A DNA stretch of 64,000 nt, taken from Paratinospora sagittata. Lineage: Eukaryota > Streptophyta > Magnoliopsida > Ranunculales > Menispermaceae. Of this stretch, positions 48,898 to 60,147 are shown piece by piece (the stretch's first letter is position 1; the number at the start of each line of letters is the position of its first letter). The stretch is from positions 965,501 to 1,029,500 of the forward strand of contig CM069613.1 of NCBI GenBank assembly GCA_035771175.1. Reading direction: 5' to 3'. Both the position numbers and the translations under genes were made by a program. The notes beneath the pieces are model-generated. The model saw only the letters and a list, made by a program, of their open reading frames with translations, was not told where the DNA came from and made no database searches.

Positions 48898-49809
48898 TTA
48901 AAGCTTATTTACAATCCCTTCATTACCAGCTAGTATCAAGTACTTATCTTTCCTAGTAAGCCTTGTGCATTCAAATCCCAAAGCTTTGCCAATCTCTTTC
49001 TGAACATTATTTGCTACTCTCAGTCTAGCTTCATTACGACCTTCTTCACACCCAGATGTTCCAGTCACCTTTTCCAGCAACTTCACATTATAAACAGGAG
49101 AAGGGTTCATAAGAAAGAAAATAGGGTCCAAAAACTTGAGCCCACCAGCTGTTGTTCCATAAAACATGCTCACATCTGTATCCATTGCCACTGGAACTAT
49201 CTCATCACCCATTTCAGCAAACAAAGGGCTAAATCTCAATAAATATGGTTCTCTACAAGTAGTCCCTTCTGGGCATATTGCAAGATCTCCATGGCTCAAA
49301 AGCTTCTCCACAATCTTAGCATCTTGTTGTTTATCTCTTGTCAATCTCACTGTTTTGATTGGTGCTAAGATTTCAGACACTTTGCTCAAGCTGTATGTGA
49401 CTGCTGTGATAGGTTTGTTTAGGATTGCCGAAAGATAGAGTGGATCCATTAGAGTTCTGTGGTTGCAGACATAAAGAACTCCCTTTGATTTGGAAGTGGG
49501 TGTTTTTGAATTTGGAGATTTGGGTATGGTTAGTCTGAGTTTTAATCCACTGAAGGCTAGTAAAGGAACAGCAAGCTTGTAAGGTAGGAAGTAACCAACA
49601 AGAGCTCTGGTGATAGCAAGGAGGAGACCAAATGGGAGCCACAAGAAGACTGCAAGAATGGCAAATGGGGTTGGTTTTAATGCCAATCTGCCATCATGGA
49701 AGATTAGTGGCTTTGGGTACATATCCTTGGGTAGGGAAGTCCAGCTCCTCTTGTCTGCTTCAGGTACCATGTACATCTCCTGTTGCAAAAAAAAAAAGGA
49801 TAATGATTA

Positions 49810-49858
<49 letters not shown>

Positions 49859-51325
49859 AGAGAGAAAAAAACCAACCACCTATACTAATATATATAAAGA
49901 AAATACTTAGATATTTGATATTTGATATTTGATACTTTTTTGTTTCTAAAATTCTCTCTCAACAGTTTAACAAAAGTTTTTATTTCAATTAATGTTGACA
50001 AAAGTAGAATAGTAATTTTAACTTTTAACTAATTTCTACTCTCCTACATTAATTTTTCATATGTGCCTATTTTCATTCTTATTTTTTATTATATAAGACA
50101 ATTTTGCCCTCATACTATATATGTGCAACACGTGTTCAACACTAGTATTGATAATTTAAAGTATATGAAGTACTTTCATTAATAGATAAGGGATCTACTA
50201 TATATTTGGTTCATTATTTGATAATAAGGATGAAAAATAAGAATACTATTTCATTAAGATTTATATGTTGAAAATTTGTTTTTTAATTTGACCAATTAAA
50301 CACATTAATTTAAAATTTAAAATTTTATGAAAATTGTATCCGAAGCAAATTTTTAGCCACCAACATTAATTTGGTACAGTTGGCAAAGATGTGGTTTTAA
50401 AACTCAAAGGTTTTAGATTTAACTCTTGTCACTATCTCTCCCTAAGAGTGAGTGAGATTAATGGGTCAGAAATTGACATGGTACTTTCTTGAAAGTGCGG
50501 TATGATATGCAACTAGTTATATAATTAACTATTCATATTGAATCTCGTCAAAAAAAAAAAAAAATCAGCCAATTACTAAATTATAAAACTCACCTTGCAG
50601 CAAGAGAACAATTGATGATCAAGAAGCTTGTGGAAGCTGCCAAATCCAACTATATCATCATCAAAGTTCATTAACCTCTCTTCTCCAAGAACTTGCTCCA
50701 AAGCTAGACGCCCACTTTTCTTCTCCTCCATTAAACCAACATAGTAACCATGAAACACCTTCAACTCCCTCCCAACAACAACATCAATCTCCAAATATTC
50801 TTTCAAGAACCCCTCAACCATAACTCTTGGCAAATTACTGACACCCACTTTTCTCCCACCACTTCTCAAATTCAACATCTCAAATCCTTCAAGCCCAACA
50901 TCTTCCAACAAGAACTTAGGCAACACAGCTCTCCCAGCTCTAAAACCCTCCTTTTGTACCCCACAAAAGCAAACCATAACCATAATCTTCAGCTTCATTT
51001 CTTCATTAACTAAGCAAATTAAAGGGTATAAGAGCAAAAGAAGAAGCGCCCTTAGTAGCCCTCCAGCTTCAAATGCCACAAGCATGAAGTAAGGGAACAA
51101 AGAATGGGGAGATTTCATGAGTGCACTCTCCACATCAAAGATTATGGTAGTTTGATCAGTGAGCTGTGGGATGTGTGAAAATGAAGAGTATTTTCGTAAC
51201 TTGAAAGAGGATGAATGGCCATTGCTAAATTTTCTAAGGAGGGACCTTGGGTTCCTTAGTCTTTTGAGGAGGACTCGAGAGGAGAATGAGAGAAGAGATA
51301 CCAAGGAAGAAGCCTTAACTGCCAT
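48898..51325 (-). CDS. GPAT3: Glycerol-3-phosphate 2-O-acyltransferase, GPAT2/3 type
   Basis: Two exons on the minus strand, 51325-50594 and 49779-48898, phase 0, 537 aa. Land-plant GPATs of this family transfer acyl groups to glycerol-3-phosphate at the ER or mitochondrial membrane; relatives make cutin and suberin precursors. The N-terminal half is a HAD-like phosphatase domain. Its first motif reads FDVES (Asp64-Val65-Glu66) instead of DxDGT, so phosphatase activity is probably lost, as in the GPAT1-3 group. A hydrophobic segment follows (LLRALLLLLLYPLICLV). The second half has membrane segments (ILAVFLWLPFGLLLAI) and the acyltransferase motifs NHRTLMDP (about residues 350-357) and PEGTTCREPYLLRF (about 414-427), then VPVAMDTDVSMFYGTT. 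It ends LTRKDKYLILAGNEG. Assignment to GPAT3 rather than GPAT2 is tentative. The intron holds a TA microsatellite and a SINE-like unit. Confidence 0.92.
49810..49851. repeat. (TA)n microsatellite in the GPAT intron
   Basis: About 20 TA units followed by TGTGTGTGAGAGAGAG. The tract lies 30 bases upstream of the intron acceptor on the coding strand. Confidence 0.9.
50368..50565 (+). mobile_element. Degenerate tRNA-derived SINE in the GPAT intron
   Basis: On the plus strand TTTGGTACAGTTGGCAAAG resembles an A-box and AAGGTTTTAGATTTAACTC a weak B-box. A unit of about 190 bp then ends GAATCTCGTC followed by A15 (50551-50565). No secure target duplication was found. It is antisense to the host gene. 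Confidence 0.45.
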
Positions 51326-51366
51326 TTTGGGTTGGAGTATTTCTGATACTGCCTTGGTCACTCGGG

Positions 51367-51374
51367 TATTTATA
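51367..51374 (-). promoter_or_regulatory. TATA box of the GPAT gene
   Basis: TATAAATA on the minus strand lies 42 bases upstream of the ATG at 51325, a textbook plant TATA sequence. The spacing implies a very short leader. Confidence 0.55.
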
Positions 51375-51379
51375 CAAGA

Positions 51380-54116
51380 CGTGTCTAATAAATGAGCCTT
51401 AAGTTTCCCGTAATTTACAGAAAATGGCTTCCTCATATATAAGCTCACATATTCAAATACTAAAATAAACCATATATCCATTCACACTCATTTTATATTT
51501 AAAATATCGACTAATATTTTGTGAAAAAAGAAAAAAAAATATTTTATATATGCCGGGGTGCGAACATTATTTCTCGACATTGGCACTCAGTTCCCTTAAA
51601 TGTTTTAAAAATATGCATATATTACGCAATATTCTCAAATATACGCAAATTTTCAAAACATCCAAAAAAGATTGAGTTTTAGCATAAAAAAAATAAAGTT
51701 GACACACCCAACGTAGATATAATATTACTAAAAATAAACTACAAAGACTAATTCTTAATATAATTTTCATCGTGTGAGTCTTTTATAAGTATTTTGTATT
51801 TTTATTATCTAGATGTTTTTTCACAATAAAAAATAATGCTAAAGCGAATTAGGATGTGGATTGCATTGAATTATATATTGACAAGGTAATTCAATAGAAA
51901 CTCAAAAGTGACGAGAGTGATATAATTTGTATTATAATTTTTATCTTAATTAATGAAATATTACTCTTAAGTGAATCACATGACCATCATGTGATGCAAG
52001 TCATGTTATGAGTCAAATTAAAAGTTAACGAGTTAATAAAATATTTATCTATTTTATAATTACTTTATTTTTTTTATAAAAATTCAATATCATTTCTATT
52101 TTATATTTTAATAAGAAAAAATAATAAAAAAAAAGAAAAAAACTATATAAAATAATATGTCTGACAGTCTGAGTGGCACTTTGGTGAATAAGTTGGGAAA
52201 CATAGGCCTTTTAGCCTTTTAGGTTGGGTGTGTGGCGAAGGCGTGGGCGGTGAAACAGTCGCGTTGACTTGGCCCAATAAGACATCTCTACGGGACGCGT
52301 TGCATTAACTAATTTTTCTCTCAACCTCTCTTCCTTTCTTTCTTCTCTTCTTCCTAATTAATGAAACACAACTTTAGGGAGAAAAATGAAGCTTTTTTTT
52401 TCTGTACAACTATGAATATTTCTTAAATATTGATTAGCTCTAAAGTTTGATTTCTTTTTACTTAAAGTCTAAAGTTTAATTTCTTTTTTTTGCAAATAAG
52501 TAGTAGCTTTATCTCCTCTAATAAAAGTGAGACCAATACCATAGTAGTTGATTCGTATGATCTTCATCTGAATCCTTTATGTCATTTGCCATTGTACTCG
52601 CCTTTTTAGCCATACTGAAAGGTCTTGACTTTCTCTGATCTCTTTGTGTCAGCACTATAAAAATAAAAAAAAATTATGAATATTTCAAAGCTCCAAATAA
52701 ATTGGCCGTCATTTTTGTAACCTAATATTATTAATTGCTAAGACCATAGATCAACCTTATTTTTTTCAATCACTTGTCCCACTTGTTTAAGATTTCCCAC
52801 TTGCCTTTTACATATTCTTTCCCCTAAATTAAGTTTTTGTCCTCATCAAGACTATCATTTTCCATGTATTTATTTAGTAATAGAAAGATAAACTATCTAT
52901 TGAAGAAATTGTCTATTGACAACCAAGTTCATAAAATTGCTACACGCATGAACCCCATTCAAGTATATGAAATATATATATATATATATATATATAAAGA
53001 CCCATTAAATTGAATATAAGTTTTGATGCTTGTGCTTATCTATTAAGATCTGAATAGCCTTTTTTTAATTCATTAGGTGTTAGTTGTTAGTTCTAAATTA
53101 ATATGGTAATGTGTCAATAAGGAGTACAGTGTATGACGTTCTCGTCAACTTGTGATCTCATTTCCTAAGACGAACGCCCCAAACCACTCTATCAATCGAA
53201 CATTGGTTATAAGTATAAATATTCATAGCACCAATATGCTTAAGGTGTAATCCAAATGAGTATTTGTCTAGCTCATTCATTGTTAGTTGTTATTAGTCTT
53301 CAGTTATCCAGTTGTTTTCTTGTATGATAAATTAATGAGAAATTAATTTCATCTTCCTTGTTAACATGCTAAGTACCTTTGTATGACTTGTTATTTAAGT
53401 ATCTTTGTACTTCTTTTACACTTCTTTTCAGTTCAGTTTTAGCATTTGACTAATTCTCTCATCCATCTTACTCATTGAAAAAAAAATTAAGTATATATTT
53501 CTGTCAAAGTATCATTTCTTGCTTAAACTGGCATCAACCAAATTTAAAGCTTTTTATTGAAAATGTTATGTTACAACTTCCAATCATATCAGGTCATGGG
53601 TTTGATCCCAACTTATCCAATGGACAAAACAACTGATGGCTCAGATTTCAAAGGTCCAGTAGATCATTGGGCCCACTAATATTAAACTACACATTGCTTT
53701 TAAGTCATATAATATTGACCCTAACCCTATTTATTTCAACTATTTGAAACAAATCAAATTTAGATCCATCTTAGCAATTTTACATTGTTTGATAATTAAT
53801 GCTGGTGCACTGCCAATCTAGTTGGAGATAACTGGTACTAAACTCAACTCAACTAAATTTTTTCCTAATTATATGAGTTCGGCTGCATTAATCCGGCCAC
53901 TTGCCTCATTCTGCTTTATTACTATTAAATATGTTGTTTAGATTACAAATAGTTATATTTTTCTTAATTATCTTTGTCTATATTATTTTATTCCTTTACC
54001 TCTATCATTATCGTAGCTTGCTAATAGGTCATTCTTTCTATCTAATACATTCAAAGCCTTTTATTGTATGCATCAAAACCACATCAATCTATATTTTTTT
54101 TTCACATTTTATCTCT
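51380..54116. other. Intergenic spacer with GPAT upstream region
   Basis: AT-rich, no gene recognised. A GC-richer patch at about 52190-52310 includes a TTGACTTGG W-box-like site. A short (AT)n run lies at about 52973-52996. A B-box-like GGTCATGGGTTTGATCCC near 53592 could be a SINE relic but has no partner A-box that I trust. Confidence 0.5.
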
Positions 54117-54340
54117 TTTTTTTTTTTTGAAACTTGGGTATTCAGGTTAGCTTACACGCACCTGACTAATCTCAGAGGGGTACAAGTCCCTAACTCGCAA
54201 AGGGGGCATCTCTTGAAATCCCGAGAAAATCTTCATTCGGACTCATACCTTAGAAGAAATACAAATGGATGAAGTTCGAACTCATAACCTCTCAATTACT
54301 TGCCCTTTTTACCCAACCACCTGACTAACAACTTTTTGGT
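54117..54340 (-). mobile_element. tRNA-derived SINE with target duplication
   Basis: On the minus strand an A-box-like TTAGTCAGGTGGTTGGG is followed by a B-box-like ATGAGTTCGAACTTC. The body ends with AACCTGAATACCCAAGTTTC and an A-rich tail. Direct repeats CATTTTATCTCT (54105-54116) and CATTTTATTTCT (54341-54352) flank it, a 12 bp duplication with one mismatch. Length and layout fit a plant SINE of about 220 bp. Confidence 0.75.
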
Positions 54341-54352
54341 CATTTTATTTCT

Positions 54353-56090
54353 AGTGAGGGTAAGTTGATCCTACCATTTATCTGATATACTCATTTCTAA
54401 TCATATCTTAACAGTAATATATATATATAATTGTTGACAAATCCTATAACATAATAAAGTAAATTTATGTAACTAACTTTACAAAAAAAGCTTTATTGAA
54501 TTGAATTGAAAAATAAAAGATTCGTGATGCAAGCTTAATTACCACTAAAATAATTGGAGTAATCTTTTATTGGAGAGCCAAAAGACCAAAAAAATTAGAG
54601 ATCCAGGACCCACCAGTTCATGGGTACCCTGAAAGATGCCCACAAAAGCCATTGAATTATGGTGAGATCATGGACGCCCATAAAGCTTACTTAAGATGAC
54701 TTCTCGTAACAAGCTTTCACATAGAAGGTTGTGTGAACCTTGTAGGTAGAACAGCTGCTTGCTCTTATCTTCAAAATTGAACATCACCATTTTTTAGTTT
54801 CTTGTATCCACTTTTCCTTTTGACTTCCTGAATCATGTGCATGTACTTGCCTTAGTTGCCTTTGTACTGAGTGTCAGGGCTTTTAAGAAAACCCTTTAAG
54901 TCAGAATGCTTTAACTCATTGAGGGACTAAAAAATATGGGAGATAGTACTTTGAACCTTCTCTTGTTTTCACAAGAGCTAGCATGGCATGGTTCTCTACC
55001 TTCTTTATTTCTTTTCTTTCTTTTTTATTTGTATTATTTTGGAGTGATTTTCAGACCTTCCCATCAACCTGCACCACAACTGCTTGTGTTCACAAGAGGG
55101 AAGAGAGAATTAATATTTTATGGACTTGCCGTGTTCATGAAATAGGCTCATCACATTCAATTATGACTATAACGCATGCACGTGCGATGCACATGCAACA
55201 ATCGACGGGAAATTAAGGAGGTATGGTCTTGAATCATTTCTCCCCCAACTTCTCATTCCAACTTTCATATTTTCTTTCTAAAAAAAAAAAAAAATTCAAA
55301 TTTTTATTCTTATTATCTTTTTGTCTACTTAGTTTTTCTCTAGGATGCCATCCTTCCTATAGTCCATACAGGTTCTTCACTCTTCCACTTCACATATGAA
55401 AGCTTCACAGATTTCAGGAAGCTTGATGATCTTGCTCTTTTTAGGCAATTCTGCTGCTTCTGCAACTTAAAGTCTCTGTTCACTTAGATTCTATTAGTCA
55501 CAATTTTATATTATAATGGGGCATTGAATATTTATGCATTTTTTGTTTTCTGTCTGATGTGTAAGTGTCATGAAAAGTAGAAATTTGGCTCAACCTCCAA
55601 TCCCTATACGTGTAGAAGTTCTATTTTTGTGTGGGTGTCAAGTTCATAGATGCACTTATGAATGAAATAGAATGAAAATGAATGAAAATCACCTTGTCGT
55701 CGTGCTTTTCTCCTTTCTGCAACTCTAGTCACAATCATATGGTCTTTGTCAGAATGTTTCAGTCAGATTACTCTTCAATTTGTTCTTGCAAAACATCATA
55801 AGCAGGGACTCTAGATTTGGAGCTGTGTTTCTTCGGAGGAAGACAATGCAATATTATATGAAATCTTAGAGCATTTTTTTATCTTTTTACATCATCAAAT
55901 TCTTTGTTACATGGCCGCTGACCCTGTTAGATTTGGGCATAAGACAATGTCAGCACCAAAAAAAATTCCTTTCTAAGGTCCCATTCATGGCCCTTCTTGG
56001 CTAAAGAACAAGGCTATACTGATCACCCGAAACAGAAGTATATGAGCACAAATTCATGAGCTGCTCCACCCTTGAAAGTTGCTTAATCAC
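54353..56090. other. Intergenic spacer downstream of the PPR gene
   Basis: No gene, tRNA or recognisable repeat family seen. Open frames are short and lack family motifs. The right end probably includes the PPR gene's 3' UTR. Confidence 0.5.
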
Positions 56091-56096
56091 AGATTA

Positions 56097-57650
56097 TCAC
56101 AAATTTGATTCTGCCAAAATAAATTTAGTTTCCTTCACTTCAAAAACCAGCTGTTCCAATGTAAAGCATACTTCTAGCACATACGGGTATGATTTGTCCC
56201 CTGCCACAAACTCATAACAAAGACCGTTCACTTCAATTAAGCTACAACCAGGAATTTTTCTGCAACCAACCTTCTTCATCTCCCATTTCACCTTCTTCAC
56301 ATCATCCCATCTACAAGCCTCCTTATACAAACTCAACAAACTCATATAAAGAGCGCCGTTATCTGGTTCCTCGTGAATTAACCGTCTTGTCACAAACTCA
56401 CCAATCTCAACGTTCCCATGAACCCTACAAGAATTTAACAGGGAACCACATATTGCAGCATTTGCCTGCACAGGCATCAGAGTTATAAACTCCACAGCTT
56501 CATTAATCAATCCTGCCCGCCCGAGTAAATCAACAACACAACCAAAGTGTTCAATTGTTGGAGCAATTCCAAATTGAGATTTCATCCTTTCATAGTACTT
56601 TAATCCTTCATCAACTAAACCAGCATGGGTGCATCCGGAGAGAAGGGCAACGAATGTGATGATATTAGGCTTAATACCTGACCTCACCATGTCTTCGAAC
56701 AGTTCAATTGATTTATATCCAAGACCATGCGTAGCCATCCCCGATATCATAGCTGTCCACTCTCCCACATGCCTCTCCTTTGCTCCAACAAAGACATTTA
56801 CAGCCTCATTTATGCTTCCGCACTTAAAATACATGTCTATAAGGGCAGTTGTAATTCTAGTATCGAAGTTTATTAAACTCCCTTTTTGCTTCTTAATATA
56901 CGAATGAATCCATCTACCAGTATCCAAAGCTCCTAGATTAGCACAAGCACCAAGAACTCCCATGATTGTAGAATCATTAGACTCCACACCCTCAACCTGC
57001 AAATCACAAAACAACTCTAGTGACTTCTTAAACTGCCCGCGTCGAACATAACCAGTTATCATAGCACTATAAGAAACAGCACTTCTCTTGGGAATCTTGT
57101 CAAACACCTGGCGGGCCAAATCAATCGAACCGAAATTAGCATAACAAGACACTAAAGTAGTCCAACTAGCAATGTCTCTATCACCCATTTCATTGAAAAC
57201 TCTATATGCAGTTTCAATCTTGGCATTGGACCCATAAAAATGGATTAATGAATTTTGCACATAGATATCAGAATCTAGCCCGTGCTTGATTACTTGACAA
57301 TGGGTCTCTTCCCCCTTTTTGAGATCAAGGAGAATTGAACATGCTTTAAGCAAGAAAGGGAAGGTGTATTTGTCAGGTGGGTGGCTGTTTTTGTGCATTT
57401 GGGTGTAGATGTGAAGTGCTTGTTTTGGGTCTGGGCTTGATGCATAGGCTCTGATGATGGTGTTGTAAATGAAGGTTGATGGGCTCTCAATGTTATCAAA
57501 GACAATGCGGGCATAGTTGAGAGAAGAAGAAGAAGAAGAAGAAGAATTGTTAGAAATGGCTAAGATGGTGATGAGCTTTCTAAGGTAAAGCTCTTGATGT
57601 TGAAGCCCTTTGGTTATGATGTGGGCATGAAGCTGTTTAGCTTCTTTCAT
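56097..57650 (-). CDS. Pentatricopeptide repeat protein, PLS class with E domain
   Basis: One uninterrupted exon of 517 aa, typical of plant PPR genes. The start at 57650 gives MKEAKQLHAHIITKGL, which is already a repeat-like helix. PLS-type repeats follow, such as FIYNTIIRAYASSPDPKQAL, DKYTFPFLLKACS, ASWTTLVSCYANFGSIDLAR, SYSAMITGYVRRGQFKKSL and TFVALLSGCTHAGLVDEGL. The C-terminus has E-type motifs (ICGSLLNSCRVHGNVEIGE, LYMSLLSLYKEACRWDDV) and an E+-like IPGCSLIEVNG. There is no DYW domain. E-class PPR proteins bind organellar RNA one base per repeat and direct C-to-U editing, with a DYW partner in trans. No targeting peptide is obvious, so the organelle is not assignable. A Ser-rich patch near residue 35 comes from a CTT-type repeat. 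The RNA target is unknown. Confidence 0.92.
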   Translation of the reverse strand: MKEAKQLHAHIITKGLQHQELYLRKLITILAISNNSSSSSSSSLNYARIVFDNIESPSTFIYNTIIRAYASSPDPKQALHIYTQMHKNSHPPDKYTFPFLLKACSILLDLKKGEETHCQVIKHGLDSDIYVQNSLIHFYGSNAKIETAYRVFNEMGDRDIASWTTLVSCYANFGSIDLARQVFDKIPKRSAVSYSAMITGYVRRGQFKKSLELFCDLQVEGVESNDSTIMGVLGACANLGALDTGRWIHSYIKKQKGSLINFDTRITTALIDMYFKCGSINEAVNVFVGAKERHVGEWTAMISGMATHGLGYKSIELFEDMVRSGIKPNIITFVALLSGCTHAGLVDEGLKYYERMKSQFGIAPTIEHFGCVVDLLGRAGLINEAVEFITLMPVQANAAICGSLLNSCRVHGNVEIGEFVTRRLIHEEPDNGALYMSLLSLYKEACRWDDVKKVKWEMKKVGCRKIPGCSLIEVNGLCYEFVAGDKSYPYVLEVCFTLEQLVFEVKETKFILAESNL

Positions 57651-57920
57651 GTTTTGAAAATGGAAAATAAAAGATGATATTTTTACTTATTGAACATAGT
57701 TGCAGATTTCAGTACTACAAAGGTGCGAGTATGTTTAGCATTTTGTGTTAAAAATGGCAGAGAAATATTTCTAATGTAGAATTATTTGGTACGGTATTTT
57801 CAAAAAAGTATTTTTAAATTAAAATCTCAACTCCACCTTAAATAAAAGGACAACTAAGATGATTTATTAAAAAAAATAATTTATTAATAATAGAGAGTAA
57901 TGTTAAAGGCATATGTTGGG

Positions 57921-58143
57921 TATCGCATTCGTCATAGTTAGCAGCTCCGTATCAAAGTATCATCGTCACTATCATCAATATAGTCACTATCATCAAAATC
58001 AATATCATCAATAAGATAACCTTTAGGCTTGTCATCCAAGATTTTGTTCGGAAATACCGTAATAAAAGGAACATAGGAGTTTGTCGCTAGATATTTGACC
58101 AAATATGATCCTTCAGTTCCTATGGAACCTACTAATACTATTT
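57921..58143 (-). pseudogene. ycf2: Nuclear copy of plastid ycf2 fragment (NUPT)
   Basis: Read on the minus strand, the frame gives [20 protein letters not shown], then [20 protein letters not shown] and [19 protein letters not shown]. After a frame change it gives [10 protein letters not shown]. This matches the nucleotide-binding region of plastid Ycf2 ([18 protein letters not shown] and following) with scattered substitutions. In a nuclear setting between a PPR gene and an IGR-motif gene it is a decayed plastid DNA insertion of about 220 bp. Confidence 0.85.
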
Positions 58144-58499
58144 TTTGAATTCAACATCTTTTGAATATAATACAATGTGCACCCCCAAAATATTTAAAGA
58201 TGTTGAGGTAACATAAAAGAATTTAAATAATTTAAATAGACATAATTTAAAAATATATATATACATTTGTGTTCATAATGTAATTTGTGGTGAAGGCCAA
58301 TCACTCATAATAAGTTGAAATTATCAGACTTTTGCTGGAAGAATTTCTAAAAATATAATGCCCACCTAATTAGCTTTCACGACTTCTATTTTTATTTTCT
58401 TTCAAAAAAAAAAAAAAAACTTCTATTTTCATTTCATTCTTCATTATATATATATGTGTGCAAACATTTCATTTTAGCTTCCAAGATTGTTTTGCAGCG

Positions 58500-60147
58500 A
58501 TGGCGATGGCGATGGCATGGAAGCAGGTTCTCTCAAGCCGACCACCACATCTCTAAATCCCACCAATATGTAGGTGAGTGTTATTTTTTTTTTCTTTGAT
58601 ATTGATTGTATGGTTATAGAATTTCTTCTTTTATTTATTTTTTTCACTAAGCATTTTGAATGTGAAATGGGTGGTGTTTGGTGATTGGTGCAGTGAAAGT
58701 TGGAATTCCTGAATTCTTGAATGGAGTGGGAAAAGGAGTGGAAGCTCATTCACAGAAGCTGGAGACAGAGATTGGCGAGTTTCAGAAGCTGCTGGTCACA
58801 CGCACGCTCAAGCTCAAGAAACTCGGCATACCTTGCAAGTTGCAAGCATGTATGTAAGCTCTCTAATCTATCATCCCTTTAAGCCTGCATTGTTAAATTT
58901 AGTATGATTCTTTGCTGAATTGCTTATTTCCCAATCAATTGAACTAAAAAGGCTTAAAATTTTTGGGGACCCAGACACCCTTGAAACAAAAAAACCAAAA
59001 AAGTAACAGTTTTGAATGTGTTTTGCTTGATTAGATACTTCTGATCCTTGAAGGTTAAACTGAGCCGAACTAGTGTTTAGCTTGTATACTATACGGTAAG
59101 GTCCACTGAAAATTAGTTGATTTTGGTTCCCCAAGAGCTACTGGATCAATGCAGTTGAGTATTACAAGGATGGTTTAGTAAATATGTGGTATTGTAATCC
59201 AGCAGTAGTTTATGCTAAAGTTGTCAGGATGCATTAGTTGTGATCAATGCAGCATGTGGAAATGAAATGAGTGGTCAAGACAAATAAAATGATTGGATAT
59301 ATGCAATGTTCATGGCCTACGAAAGAATTTGCCTGATTTCTAGCAATTTGAATGCATGGTTGATGGCCATCAAGCTAATGAGATTAGTTCCATGGAATGC
59401 CTTTATGAATGATTTAGTTAAATACTAGGAAAAAAGGGCGTAGTCAGTGCACAAAGCGGCCACTGTTGCAAGGTCTGAGAAAAGAACGATGTACACAAGT
59501 CTTACCCTCTACACTGGAGAGGTTGTTTCAATCCGAAATTGGACCTATGACCTCCAGGTCACAATAGTGAAAATGACCATTGTAGGGTGCGGTGATTAGT
59601 TAAATACCAGGAGGGATAAATTATTTTGTAGGAATTTTAGAGAAATAGAGAAACTTTAAGTGAATTTACAGAAAGATGTCAGTCCCATTCACATTTGAAT
59701 GTATTTAATGATCTGTGAAGTGAGAAGAACATAGAAAATATTGTATTTTAATATGCACTAAACCCTCATTCATGCGTGGTTTGAAGGCTTGTAGATGCAT
59801 TTCTGCACATTCTTTGACATTTTTTTCAGGCCATAAGTAACACTTAACAGCACCCACACCGTCAAGGCTTCTTAAAGAGTTTTGAGCTTCATCTAGCTAG
59901 TTCAAATTGGATTAATTAGTGATCAATCATGTACTTCAATTGTCTTAATGCAATAAGACTAGCTGCTATATTCGACGTTTTGAATAGTTTTGTTATCAGT
60001 ATTAATCAGTCTGAATTGATATTCACCACAAGTTAAAAAAAATGACCAATGCCTCATTTGATGATGCAGAGGAAGCTGATCTTGAAATTCACCCACAAAC
60101 ACAGGTTGGTCCTTTGGAGACCCCTGGCTGAGCAAGTGAAATCTTAA
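58500..60147 (+). pseudogene. IGR-motif protein, mS41-like (mitochondrial ribosome), apparently broken
   Basis: Three segments are recognisable. At 58500 a start gives MAMAMAWKQVLSSRPPHL, then a stop; the adjacent frame continues KSHQYV to a GTGAGT donor at 58574, which suggests a 1-base frame break. At 58693 to about 58838 is the family core VKVGIPEFLNGVGKGVEAHS and LLVTRTLKLKKLGIPCK. At 60070-60147 the end reads RKLILKFTHKHRLVLWRPL. The IGR motif marks the small mitochondrial ribosomal protein mS41 family. The expected donor after GIPCK is missing (AAG is followed by TTGCAAG), and no GT nearby restores the frame to exon 3. An Au-type SINE lies in the second intron. A pseudogene is likeliest; unusual splicing or sequence error is the alternative. 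Confidence 0.6.
59431..59595 (-). mobile_element. Au-type SINE with 17 bp target duplication
   Basis: On the minus strand the unit reads from a tRNA-like head (GACCTGGAGGTCATAGGTCC) through AACAACCTCTCCAGTGTAGA, GGTAAGACTTGTGTACA and GCTTTGTGCACTGACTACGC to a short T run. This is the diagnostic 3' structure of the plant Au SINE family (GGTAAGGCTGCGTACA ... GTGCACCGGGCTGCCC in intact copies), heavily mutated. Direct repeats at 59414-59430 and 59596-59612 share TTAGTTAAATAC and AGGA with one difference. Confidence 0.85.

Noticed and set aside
54936..55216. Short frames with hydrophobic residues in the spacer left of the PPR gene
   Set aside because: TTT/CTT-rich DNA gives Phe/Leu-rich translations by chance; no start context, splice partners or family match.
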